Shown here: in pieces, positions 1 to 5,340 of the stretch | Layout of the letters: the number at the start of each line of letters is the position of its first letter | Numbering within the stretch: the stretch's first letter is position 1 | Source: Candidatus Hydrogenedentota bacterium | GTDB taxonomy: Bacteria > Hydrogenedentota > Hydrogenedentia > Hydrogenedentales > JAEUWI01 | Assembly (NCBI GenBank): GCA_030430835.1 | Contig: JAUIKJ010000205.1 | Coordinates: forward strand, 1 to 5,771 | DNA: 5,771 nucleotides | Direction of reading: 5' to 3' | Program-made: the position numbers and the translations under genes | Notes under the pieces: generated by a model | Seen by the model: only the letters and a program-made list of their open reading frames with translations | Told to the model about the DNA's origin: nothing | The model's database searches: none

Positions 1-224
1 ACCGACAGCAGCGGCCGGTAGAAGTTACCCTCCCCCCGGCCGAATGCGTGCTGATCCTCCCGAAAGAGCTGGAAGAATTTCGACGGATCCTGCACGTGCT
101 CATGGAGCAGCACGGACGACGCGTCATCCCAGACCCAGTCGCCGTCAAAGGTATTGGCATAGGCTACGAAAGCCGCTGCCACAACCGCCCCGGCGCACAG
201 CCAGCGAAATGATCCTTCACCCAC
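1..224 (-). CDS. GT-C type membrane glycosyltransferase-like / TPR membrane protein (TMTC, DUF1736-like), N-terminal part
   Basis: About 74 N-terminal residues are in the window; the rest lies beyond base 1. The gene opens with GTG at 224, 5 nt after the lipoprotein stop, with AGGA about 10 nt upstream, so the two are probably co-transcribed. Residues 8-24 form a hydrophobic segment (first membrane helix). Then comes FDGDWVWDD (26-34), an acidic pair in the first extracytoplasmic loop, and NFYRPL (67-72). This arrangement (helix, GD-VWDD, then an N-YRPL motif) is typical of large polytopic proteins of the PMT/TMTC-like GT-C superfamily, which often carry C-terminal TPR repeats and are thought to transfer sugars from lipid-linked donors. 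The first-loop acidic residue is catalytically important in GT-C enzymes. Family assignment rests on motifs alone; the acceptor and the TPR part cannot be seen. No in-frame ATG precedes the GTG. Confidence 0.75.
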   Translation of the reverse strand, partial: MGEGSFRWLCAGAVVAAAFVAYANTFDGDWVWDDASSVLLHEHVQDPSKFFQLFREDQHAFGRGEGNFYRPLLS

Positions 225-229
225 GCCCG

Positions 230-907
230 CTATTCCTGTTCGAAGATCGTTTTTTCCCGGCGGGACGATGGTGCCTGGATGATGTACGGATCATCGATCG
301 GAAGGTACATCAGTTCACAGGCTTCCTTGTTGCCGATGATTTTCGTCAGGCGGAACACTTCGTGGAACTGCTCGCCCTCGCGTACTTCGTAGGTCGTGTA
401 CTTGTTCGTGTCCTGATCGCGCACGGAGAAGAAGACGTTGATCTCCTCATCCACCACAAAAAAGCCACGAATGGTGACCACCGGCCTGGCCAGAATCAGG
501 TCCGCGCGGTGCTCGAGCTTCTCATGCCGGTAGCCCGCGGGATCGGCATCTCGAAGTATCTGGCACGCGCCCTTGACCACACGCCAGCGATCCTGGGTGC
601 GCGCATCCTTCAGCAGGGTTTCGACCTCCCGCGTGTACCCGCGGATCGCCATTTCCAGGTTGGGGTTGCCGGTGTGCTTGCTCTTGGTGCTGCGGAACGC
701 ATTGACCGTCGCCTCACGCTGTGCGTTCGGCAGGCCCGCGTTCCGGTGGTGCGCATCAAACAGCCGTTGCGTCGCGGACTTCAACTCCGTGCGAATCTGG
801 TCTGCGGAGGGTGGCGGCGGCGCTTCGGGCTCCGGTGGCGGCGGCGGTTCTGACTTGCAACCCGCAACCAATATCAACAGCATTGAGACCCAGAGTGCAC
901 GGCGCAT
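230..907 (-). CDS. Predicted outer-membrane lipoprotein of unknown function (225 aa)
   Basis: The start at 907 gives MRRALWVSMLLILVAGC, a signal peptide with a lipobox (VAGC, acylated Cys17). Residue +2 is Lys rather than Asp, which by the Lol rule favours the outer membrane. GAGGA lies about 9 nt upstream. The open frame extends to 1174, but that extension is not hydrophobic, crosses the promoter region and enters the divergent gene, so I reject it. Residues 20-34 are a Pro/Glu linker, as often used to cross the periplasm or peptidoglycan. Residues 35-125 are charged and probably helical, with one cysteine (106). Residues 132-205 alternate in a beta-rich pattern (RGFFVVDEEINVFFSV, then YEVREGEQFH) with a second cysteine (187). 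I do not recognise the family. The beta-rich end loosely recalls PilP/GspC-like periplasmic domains, but that is a guess. It is the first gene of a leftward pair with the GT-C protein, so a role in envelope or glycan assembly is possible. Confidence 0.85.
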   Translation of the reverse strand: MRRALWVSMLLILVAGCKSEPPPPPEPEAPPPPSADQIRTELKSATQRLFDAHHRNAGLPNAQREATVNAFRSTKSKHTGNPNLEMAIRGYTREVETLLKDARTQDRWRVVKGACQILRDADPAGYRHEKLEHRADLILARPVVTIRGFFVVDEEINVFFSVRDQDTNKYTTYEVREGEQFHEVFRLTKIIGNKEACELMYLPIDDPYIIQAPSSRREKTIFEQE

Positions 908-946
908 GGCACGGATTCCTCGATTTGCGTTCCAGAGTGAATTCGC

Positions 947-976
947 ATCGTAGCATAGCGCTGAAAATGTGCGCAA
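947..976 (-). promoter_or_regulatory. Sigma-70-like promoter for the leftward lipoprotein operon
   Basis: On the minus strand, TTGCGC (976-971) is separated by 18 bp from TACGAT (952-947). The bases just before the -10 are TGC, so it fits an extended -10 element. The predicted transcript would start near 940, giving a leader of roughly 33 nt before the ATG at 907. This is a motif match only. Confidence 0.5.
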
Positions 977-1021
977 AGCCATGCTTAGGTTCCTGCGACA
1001 TGGCAGAATCCTCTTGCCGTC

Positions 1022-1077
1022 GTGTATAATTCTCCCACCTATACACCACGGATGCGGGGAATCCCGGTGTACAATTC
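1022..1077 (+). promoter_or_regulatory. Promoter and operator-like repeats ahead of the response regulator operon
   Basis: A perfect TATAAT lies at 1025-1030, about 67 nt upstream of the start codon at 1097. No good -35 stands 16-18 bp before it, which suggests a promoter helped by an activator. The -10 lies inside a perfect 7-bp inverted repeat: GTGTATA (1022-1028), 11 bp gap, TATACAC (1040-1046). A related direct copy, GTGTACAATTC, is at 1067-1077, matching GTGTATAATTC at 1022-1032 in 10 of 11 bases. Three related half-sites over and just after a -10 is the usual layout of a dimeric regulator's operator. A small hairpin (CGGG, loop GAAT, CCCG; 1055-1066) sits between the copies. Which protein binds is unknown. 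Confidence 0.55.
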
Positions 1078-1096
1078 GCGGGAGTGAAGAAATTAC

Positions 1097-2032
1097 ATGA
1101 GTAAAATCCTCTTGGTGGACGACGACGTCGATCTCGCCGAACTGATCAAGACCAAGTTGACCGCGGAAGGCCACCAGGTCTTCGTTATCAACACCGGCGA
1201 TGGCGCCTTCGAATACGCCAAGCAGGTCCGGCCCGACATCTGCATTCTCGACATCATGCTACCCGGGACCACAGGCTACAACATCTGCCGTAAGATTCGG
1301 AAAGATCCCGAACTCTACCGTTGCGCGATTCTCATTCTTACCGCGCTCGGCGAAGAGCCGGAGATCCTGCACGGACTTGAGCAGGGTGCCGATGACTACC
1401 TCGTCAAGCCCTTCAAGCTTGAGCGCCTGATGGACAAGATCGCTTCGCTGAACGCGCTGCTCGGTGCCATCGACAACCGCAACCGCGTCTCGGGCCTGCC
1501 CGGCACAGACGCGATAAAGCGTGAGATCGGACACCAACTCGCGCGTGGCGCCGCCATTGCCGCAGTCTACATCGACATGGTCGGCTTCAAGGGCTATGCC
1601 ATGGCCAAGGGCAACGAGGGCCACAACCGTGCCCTCGAATTCATGTCGAAGATGCTCGTTAGCCTGACCCGCGGCATGGGGATCTACGAGTGCTACGTCG
1701 CACATATGGGCGGCGAACACTTCGTTATCCTCCTCACCCTGGAAGATTACGAGCGTTTCACCAATGCCCTCGTGGACACCTTTGACCAGCGCGTCAAGGA
1801 ACTCTACGAGCGCAACGAGGTGGATCGCGGATACATCACCACCACCGACAAGCGCGGCCAGGAAGTCCGCTGCAAGCTGATGAAACTCAGTGTCGGCGTG
1901 GCGCACACCCAGTACCGCAACTACAAGAGCGCCAAGAAGATGTTCGAAGTGCTCGCCCAGGTGCGCCAGATGGCGCAGCCCGGGGAGACCGGCAGCGTCG
2001 TATTCGTCGATCGCCGCCGCACCGACCGCTAG
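1097..2032 (+). CDS. Response regulator with receiver domain and degenerate GGDEF-like output domain
   Basis: 311 aa; ATG at 1097 with GGAG 12 nt upstream. Residues 1-120 are a complete CheY-like receiver: acidic pocket D8/D9, phospho-acceptor Asp52 (LDIMLPG), Thr82, Lys104 in the VKPF motif. It should therefore be phosphorylated by a histidine kinase, none of which is encoded nearby. Residues 130-305 follow the layout of a GGDEF domain: SGLPG (132-136, for the usual LTGLPNR), YIDMVGFKGY (158-167, keeping metal-type Asp160 and the FK pair), and MGGEHF (204-209) where active cyclases have GG[D/E]EF. LSVGVA (264-269) matches the end of the fold. The upstream I-site RxxD is replaced by IYEC (196-199). 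I infer a PleD-like regulator that has probably lost cyclic-di-GMP synthesis and may work as a GTP-binding or protein-interaction module. It heads an operon with the next two genes. An active enzyme cannot be excluded, since Glu207 remains. Confidence 0.9.
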   Translation: MSKILLVDDDVDLAELIKTKLTAEGHQVFVINTGDGAFEYAKQVRPDICILDIMLPGTTGYNICRKIRKDPELYRCAILILTALGEEPEILHGLEQGADDYLVKPFKLERLMDKIASLNALLGAIDNRNRVSGLPGTDAIKREIGHQLARGAAIAAVYIDMVGFKGYAMAKGNEGHNRALEFMSKMLVSLTRGMGIYECYVAHMGGEHFVILLTLEDYERFTNALVDTFDQRVKELYERNEVDRGYITTTDKRGQEVRCKLMKLSVGVAHTQYRNYKSAKKMFEVLAQVRQMAQPGETGSVVFVDRRRTDR

Positions 2033-2035
2033 AAC

Positions 2036-2518
2036 GTGGGCGGCGCGCTCCGCATCGTCACTCTGATCGCCGCGTGCGCGATTGCCTTGTTTATGGTGCT
2101 CGGTGCCTGGGTCAATGCCCAGGGACTCGCGCCCGAGGAACTCGCGCGGCGCTGTGCCGCGTGCCAGCCGATCTGGTCGAGCTACCAGGAAGATGTCAAG
2201 GCCATCCACGCGCCGACCGTCGCGAAATGGCAGGGAGAACCCGAAGCCCTCCTCCTGACCCCCGGCACCTTGGAAGCCCGCTTCCGGATGGACGGTTTCT
2301 GGGCGAGCACCGTAACAGGGATCCCGCTCCTGCTGCGCACACCGGAGGGCGACGTGATACGGAGCGACAATCCCGCGCCGGTCGATGGGCTTCAGCGCTA
2401 CACCTTCACGATCCCGAAAAGCGCCACAGTCTACCCCTGGATCGAACTGCACTATCCGCACGTCGAACGCCGATTCCCACTCGACGAGTCGGGACAATGG
2501 CATCCGGGAAACTTTTAG
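2036..2518 (+). CDS. Membrane-anchored or exported small protein with a CxxC pair, function unknown (160 aa)
   Basis: A GTG start lies 3 nt after the stop of the response regulator, which implies translational coupling; no strong Shine-Dalgarno is seen. Starting later, at residue 20, would remove the hydrophobic segment, so I keep the GTG. Residues 5-24 form a membrane helix or signal sequence, with a possible signal peptidase site after VNA (26-28). Residues 31-55 contain RRCAACQPIW, a Cys40-x-x-Cys43 pair. It lacks the following His of a haem c site and could be a redox, metal or structural disulfide pair. Residues 70-150 look beta-rich, with LEARFRMDGFW and the tract YTFTIPKSATVYPWIEL, compatible with an immunoglobulin-like extracytoplasmic domain. 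I do not recognise the family. Its tight link to the regulator suggests an envelope partner of that signalling pathway, which is inference. Confidence 0.75.
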   Translation: MGGALRIVTLIAACAIALFMVLGAWVNAQGLAPEELARRCAACQPIWSSYQEDVKAIHAPTVAKWQGEPEALLLTPGTLEARFRMDGFWASTVTGIPLLLRTPEGDVIRSDNPAPVDGLQRYTFTIPKSATVYPWIELHYPHVERRFPLDESGQWHPGNF

Positions 2519-2521
2519 GGG

Positions 2522-2525
2522 GGAG
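2522..2525 (+). promoter_or_regulatory. Strong Shine-Dalgarno that sets the GTG start at 2533
   Basis: GGAG within a run of G, 7 nt before GTG at 2533 and immediately after the preceding stop codon (2516-2518). It favours this GTG over an in-frame ATG at 2497, which would overlap the upstream gene by 22 nt and has no comparable site. Confidence 0.65.
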
Positions 2526-2532
2526 TAAGGGC

Positions 2533-2865
2533 GTGCCCGCACGATTTATCAGCGAAGCCATTCATCCCGACGCTGACACCATGGACACAACCCTGCTTGC
2601 CCTCGGAGAACCTGCGCCACCGCGCTTCTTCACCTGGCGCAAGACACACTACGAGGTCGCCAAGCTGCGATCCCGTTGGCGCGAGACCGGCGCCGACACC
2701 CACGGCGGTCCCGAGCGCTACGCCGCCAAGCACTGGTTCCACATTGACACCACCGACGGCAGCGAGATGAAGATCTACTACGACCGCCGCCCCGGCGTCA
2801 CCAAACGCGGCAAGCCCCGCTGGTTCCTCTTCAGTATCGAGTCAACGCCGGAGACGGAAAAGTAG
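2533..2865 (+). CDS. DUF6504-like small cytoplasmic protein (110 aa)
   Basis: Starts GTG, encoding a protein that opens (M)PARFISEAIHP. It has no signal peptide or membrane segment. The features recall a small family of uncharacterised cytoplasmic proteins (DUF6504-like): RFISE near the N-terminus (4-8), then a core RFFTWRKTHYEVAKL (31-45) with a following RW, a WFHIDTTDG strand (68-76), an IYYDR strand (81-85) and a final WFLFSIE (97-103). The regular aromatic-rich strands suggest a compact beta barrel or sheet. In Actinobacteria, members of this family are often seen beside DNA polymerase or repair genes, but nothing here supports a repair role. It lies 14 nt after the CxxC protein and is the likely last gene of the regulator operon. 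Family recognition is from memory of the motif pattern. Confidence 0.8.
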   Translation: MPARFISEAIHPDADTMDTTLLALGEPAPPRFFTWRKTHYEVAKLRSRWRETGADTHGGPERYAAKHWFHIDTTDGSEMKIYYDRRPGVTKRGKPRWFLFSIESTPETEK

Positions 2866-2898
2866 CCCAGCCGGGATCCGCTCACCACGACCGCGCCT

Positions 2899-2915
2899 GT
2901 CCGCCAGGAGCGGAC
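2899..2915 (+). terminator. Hairpin after the regulator operon, possible weak terminator
   Basis: A perfect 6-bp GC-rich stem, GTCCGC and GCGGAC with a 5-nt loop CAGGA, lies 34 nt after the stop at 2865. No T-run follows, so if it acts in termination or 3' end protection it would not be a classical intrinsic terminator. Confidence 0.35.
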
Positions 2916-2931
2916 TACCGGCCATATGCCG

Positions 2932-2960
2932 ATGACATCCGCCAGTAACATGTGAATAAG
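2932..2960 (+). promoter_or_regulatory. Candidate promoter for the 41-aa membrane microprotein
   Basis: ATGACA (2932-2937, 5 of 6 to TTGACA), 17-bp spacer, AATAAG (2955-2960, 4 of 6 to TATAAT). It would start transcription near 2967 and give a leader of about 48 nt to the ATG at 3015. Modest match. Confidence 0.35.
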
Positions 2961-3014
2961 CGTGGTGTGGCCGCGTCTGGTATTGCAGGCAAGCTTCAAC
3001 CGGAGAGGAATCCC

Positions 3015-3140
3015 ATGAAACACGTCAAACCCGTCACCGTGGCCAAGGCCAGCGATCCCTTTGGCGCCATCTTCTTTCAAATTTGGCTGAGCGTATTCAC
3101 CTGGCTGATCACCGGCGCCTTCAGCGAGGGGAAAAGCTAA
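3015..3140 (+). CDS. 41-aa single-pass membrane microprotein, function unknown
   Basis: The ATG at 3015 is preceded by GGAGAGGA (3002-3009), an excellent Shine-Dalgarno at proper spacing. This is the main reason to prefer it over an upstream in-frame ATG at 2952. The product begins MKHVKPVTVAKASDPFGA, a basic N-terminal tail. Residues 16-36 (from PFGAIFF to LITGAF) form an aromatic-rich membrane helix with two tryptophans, and the short tail is SEGKS. By the positive-inside rule the N-terminus is likely cytoplasmic. Small proteins of this type often modulate larger membrane proteins, but I cannot name a family or partner. It stands alone, 149 bp after the regulator operon. Confidence 0.65.
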   Translation: MKHVKPVTVAKASDPFGAIFFQIWLSVFTWLITGAFSEGKS

Positions 3141-3395
3141 GCGCGTAGTGGCGCTGTTTCGCCGAGGTGGAGCAGGGCTAGAGAATTGCAACGCGCGGCA
3201 ATCCGGTCCCGGTCATTTGAGACTGTTCGTACAGGTTCAATTATCGGGCCGGAATGCCCGTGCCGCAACGGGGTTGCCCAAGTTCCTTGTACAACGTCCC
3301 TGAGCGGTCGGGTCCGCCGCGCCGGCTTCCCGGGCAACGGCCGCGCAATGCCTGCACCACGACCAATTTCATAACGGGGTGTCCTGGCGCGCTAG
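3141..3395. other. Gene-poor 255-bp gap with clustered short inverted repeats
   Basis: No convincing gene in either direction. Visible structure: ATTGC and GCAAT (3185-3189, 3198-3202); GCAAC, loop GGG, GTTGC (3265-3277); GTTGCCC (3273-3279) with GGGCAAC (3332-3338), enclosing GCGG-N6-CCGC (3304-3317); and palindrome TTGTACAA (3287-3294). A minus-strand frame from 3372 to 3241 could encode 43 aa (starting MKLVVVQALRG) with AGGA 8 nt upstream, but its Arg/Gly/Pro-rich composition is not persuasive. The region could hold a small RNA, a 3' UTR structure or only GC-rich spacer. Confidence 0.4.
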
Positions 3396-3656
3396 CTAAT
3401 TCGAGAACCGAGCCAGCAGCCGTACGCCGCCGAGCGACAGCGCGATGCATGCAAGGCTCAGTGCAAACCAGGGGGCCGGCAGCGAGGAGACCGGGAGCGG
3501 GGCGGGCTCGGCGATTACAGCGGCCGAGGCCGCTTCGGTCTGGAACAGTCCCGGGGTAAAAGCCGACAGGACGATGCCGGCGAAGACAAGGGCGTGGACG
3601 AGAGGGTAATACTGCTTCATATTGCCTCGGACTACCGAGCTTGGTGCCGCCTGCAT
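3396..3656 (-). CDS. Small protein with two hydrophobic segments, function unknown (86 aa, or 74 aa from a later start)
   Basis: Two starts are possible. The ATG at 3656 has GGGAG 7 nt upstream. The ATG at 3620 (MKQYYPLV) has only GAGG at 4 nt but gives a more ordinary signal-like N-terminus. In 86-aa numbering, residues 17-38 are a membrane helix or signal sequence. Residues 40-61 are an Ala/Pro linker (AEPAPLPVSSLPAP). Residues 62-80 are a second hydrophobic stretch, followed by the basic tail RLLARFSN. A Pro-Ala motif, a helix and terminal arginine loosely resemble PEP-CTERM/VPxPA exosortase sorting tails, but no exosortase is in the window and the match is weak. A plain two-helix membrane protein is as likely. 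It is monocistronic, with its own strong promoter upstream. Confidence 0.6.
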   Translation of the reverse strand: MQAAPSSVVRGNMKQYYPLVHALVFAGIVLSAFTPGLFQTEAASAAVIAEPAPLPVSSLPAPWFALSLACIALSLGGVRLLARFSN

Positions 3657-3687
3657 AATGCAACTCCCGTGCCGTTCTATCCGCCCC

Positions 3688-3710
3688 GGTGTATTTCGCC
3701 CGAAATCACC
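3688..3710 (-). promoter_or_regulatory. Leader hairpin upstream of the small two-segment membrane protein
   Basis: Imperfect stem with GGTG paired to CACC and TTTC paired to GAAA, separated by a small internal loop and closed by a 4-nt loop (3698-3701). It lies at the very 5' end of the transcript predicted from the promoter at 3722-3750, so it could stabilise the leader or regulate it. No known riboswitch class is recognised. Confidence 0.35.
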
Positions 3711-3721
3711 GTAGTTACTCC

Positions 3722-3750
3722 GGTATATCGAAGATTCCGGGATTTGTCAA
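3722..3750 (-). promoter_or_regulatory. Strong sigma-70-type promoter driving the small membrane protein
   Basis: Minus strand: perfect TTGACA (3750-3745), an exact 17-bp spacer, TATACC (3727-3722). It is the best-matched promoter of the window. It points to the gene starting at 3656 or 3620, with predicted transcription start near 3714 and a leader of about 60-95 nt. It lies about 90 bp past the ceramidase stop, so the small gene has independent expression. Confidence 0.7.
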
Positions 3751-3800
3751 GGGGAAAATTACTGACAAGCGCTCCAAAATAGCACCATCAGCGGCGGGCG

Positions 3801-3825
3801 CTTTGCCGATTCTCCGGCAGCAAAG
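3801..3825 (-). terminator. Hairpin just after the ceramidase-like gene, possible terminator
   Basis: On the minus strand, CTTTG plus CCG pair with CGG plus CAAAG around a 3-nt bulge and a 6-nt loop. The stem begins 13 nt after the stop codon at 3839. There is no U-tract afterwards, so intrinsic termination is uncertain. Confidence 0.35.
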
Positions 3826-3838
3826 TCCCGAATTTCCG

Positions 3839-5203
3839 TCACTCGACCAGGCGCTGGAGTGCAGAAAGGAGCACCCCTTCCACGGAAGGTGCCGTGCGCG
3901 AGGTGTATTTCTGGGGCTCATAGCCTCCCTGCGCGTAGGCAACTTCCGTACAGATGTAGCCCGGACCATAGTCCCCATAGGCGGCCGTGCACTGGAAGCG
4001 ATCCGGCGCCATGGCCTGCGCGGCAAGCTGGTATTCGATGAAGAGTTCGCCCGGCAAGTTCAGGATATCGACCGGCCCCAGCGTCAGCTTGCTCAGCGGG
4101 GTTTGGTGGCCACCGGCCATCCGCTGCAACCATGCCGCATCGCGTGCCGCACGCGCCCGCTCCCCGGCCGGCAATTCCGGATCGGCGACCCGCGCCAATT
4201 CGGTCGTGAGTTCCACGTCGGCGCGCACGGGAAGCGCCACACGCGCCACCGTCCATTCCAGGTCCCCATCGCCCACGGCCTGCTTCACCGCGTCCGCCCA
4301 GGCGGCCGACATGCCATCCGCGAGGCGCTGCGCGAGGACCGGGCGGTTCTCCGGCGCACCGTCGTTGTATTTGCCTGCACTGATGTTGCCGCCTGCCCCA
4401 TTGAAATGGATTGCCGTCGCGACGCCGGTCTCCGCTTCAAAGATCGCGCGCGCCATGCCCACCGTGTCGTAGTTCACATTGCCGGAGTTGTAGAAGCTCT
4501 GCGGATGCGTCGCGTACCAACTCAGCGTAGTAAGCAGTTCGTTGTCGTCCCAAAGACCCACCACGCGCACCCACGGATCCACGACCCCTTCCGGCGCCGC
4601 GCGGAGTTCCGGGTCCTTGCAGGCCGTCCAGCGCGTGCCTGCGATCTTGCCATCCTCTCCGATCAGCCGCCGGTTGGAGGCGAACTTCTCCACCTTTGCC
4701 TTGCCGTAGCTGAGGTGGGTGAGGGGCGCGGTGGCGGCTGCCGCATCGGCCACCGCGGCGGCGACCCCATCCATGGCTTCCTGTGCGAAGTCCGGATTGA
4801 AGGTATGCCGCGGCAACCCCGCAGCGGCCAGCAGGGCCTCGGTCGAGGTGTCTGCGAAGGGTGCGTCGTGCTGGTGCAGGGTCTGTACCGCCACGCGGTC
4901 GGGTGTGGTGTCTGCGGCCTGGGCCAGCGCCGCGCGCCACGCATCGTGGGAACCGTTCGCGATACCCACCCAGTCCACGGCACACAACACCACCGGCGGC
5001 TGGTCACTGGCACGCAAGACCACACCACGGGCCCACAGGGGCGTGCCGATGACCTGCGCGGGCAACACGGAGCCACCGCACAGGGGCGATCCGATCGGCG
5101 GGGTAACCTCGGCACGAAAGACCCCCACCTCGAGCGCCTGCGCACGCGGGCCCGAAAGGAAAGCCAGGAACAAAGCGATCACCAATGCGAGAAGTCGTGT
5201 CAT
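3839..5203 (-). CDS. Secreted neutral/alkaline ceramidase-like zinc hydrolase (454 aa)
   Basis: The start at 5203 begins a clear Sec signal peptide (residues 1-23, likely cleavage after AQA); an upstream in-frame ATG at 5293 would bury it. The mature protein matches the N-terminal catalytic domain of the neutral/alkaline non-lysosomal ceramidase family: VGVFRAEVTPPIG (26-38), HQHDAP (110-115, zinc-ligand histidine region), ATHPQSF (231-237, second zinc His233), NGAGGNIS (268-275, nucleophile region with Ser275), PGELF (384-388, zinc ligand Glu386), then GYICTEVAY and GGYEP (415-430, tyrosine ligand region). Family enzymes hydrolyse the amide bond of ceramide, but many bacterial relatives have unknown substrates. 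At 454 aa it lacks the C-terminal Ig-like domain of the Pseudomonas enzyme (about 650 aa). The nucleophile motif is GGNIS rather than GDVS, and the following AGKYNDG is typical of a divergent subgroup, so true ceramidase activity is uncertain. It is monocistronic and exported to the periplasm or outside. Confidence 0.9.
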   Translation of the reverse strand: MTRLLALVIALFLAFLSGPRAQALEVGVFRAEVTPPIGSPLCGGSVLPAQVIGTPLWARGVVLRASDQPPVVLCAVDWVGIANGSHDAWRAALAQAADTTPDRVAVQTLHQHDAPFADTSTEALLAAAGLPRHTFNPDFAQEAMDGVAAAVADAAAATAPLTHLSYGKAKVEKFASNRRLIGEDGKIAGTRWTACKDPELRAAPEGVVDPWVRVVGLWDDNELLTTLSWYATHPQSFYNSGNVNYDTVGMARAIFEAETGVATAIHFNGAGGNISAGKYNDGAPENRPVLAQRLADGMSAAWADAVKQAVGDGDLEWTVARVALPVRADVELTTELARVADPELPAGERARAARDAAWLQRMAGGHQTPLSKLTLGPVDILNLPGELFIEYQLAAQAMAPDRFQCTAAYGDYGPGYICTEVAYAQGGYEPQKYTSRTAPSVEGVLLSALQRLVE

Positions 5204-5340
5204 GGAGCCATCCCGGTTTGCTAAGGGTTCCGGCCACCCGCGTGGCCTGCGAAGCACGCTAGCAAAGGCCGGGGCCACGTTCAATGCAATCACGACCTTG
5301 AACTATTCGGAGTCCTTGCCCGCAGGCCGGGCCAGTCTGG
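5204..5340. promoter_or_regulatory. Upstream region of the ceramidase-like gene with weak promoter and palindrome
   Basis: On the minus strand, TTGAAC with a 17-bp spacer before TAGCGT is a weak sigma-70 candidate around 5256-5284. A perfect 6-bp inverted repeat, GGCCAC-CCGC-GTGGCC (5232-5247), would lie in the leader about 30 nt ahead of the start codon and could form a hairpin or bind a regulator. Only a weak GGGA precedes the ATG at 5203. Nothing else is recognised. Confidence 0.3.

Noticed and set aside
44..853. Plus-strand open frame of 269 codons
   Set aside because: It lies antisense to the lipoprotein and GT-C genes, and its composition is Arg-rich and low in complexity.
1001..1018. 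Sigma-54-like TGGCA and TTGC elements upstream of the response regulator
   Set aside because: The GG and GC doublets are 14 bp apart instead of the 12 bp required by the -24/-12 consensus, and a perfect TATAAT lies just downstream.
908..1174. N-terminal extension of the lipoprotein frame to 1174
   Set aside because: It would precede the lipoprotein signal peptide with 89 residues and overlap the divergent regulator gene and its promoter.
1259..2542. Long minus-strand open frame of 427 codons
   Set aside because: It is antisense to three genes with recognisable domains and good codon bias; such frames are common in GC-rich DNA.
2900..2946. Direct repeat TCCGCCAG at 2900-2907 and 2939-2946
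   Set aside because: It is only 8 bp in a GC-rich spacer and the first copy is part of the hairpin; it is probably chance.
3241..3372. Minus-strand 43-aa frame starting MKLVVV
   Set aside because: It has a plausible AGGA site, but Arg/Gly/Pro-rich composition and no recognisable feature; kept only as a note on the gap.
3689..5224. Plus-strand open frame of 511 codons
   Set aside because: It is the antisense shadow of the ceramidase-like gene; its product is Arg/His-rich and has no recognisable domain.
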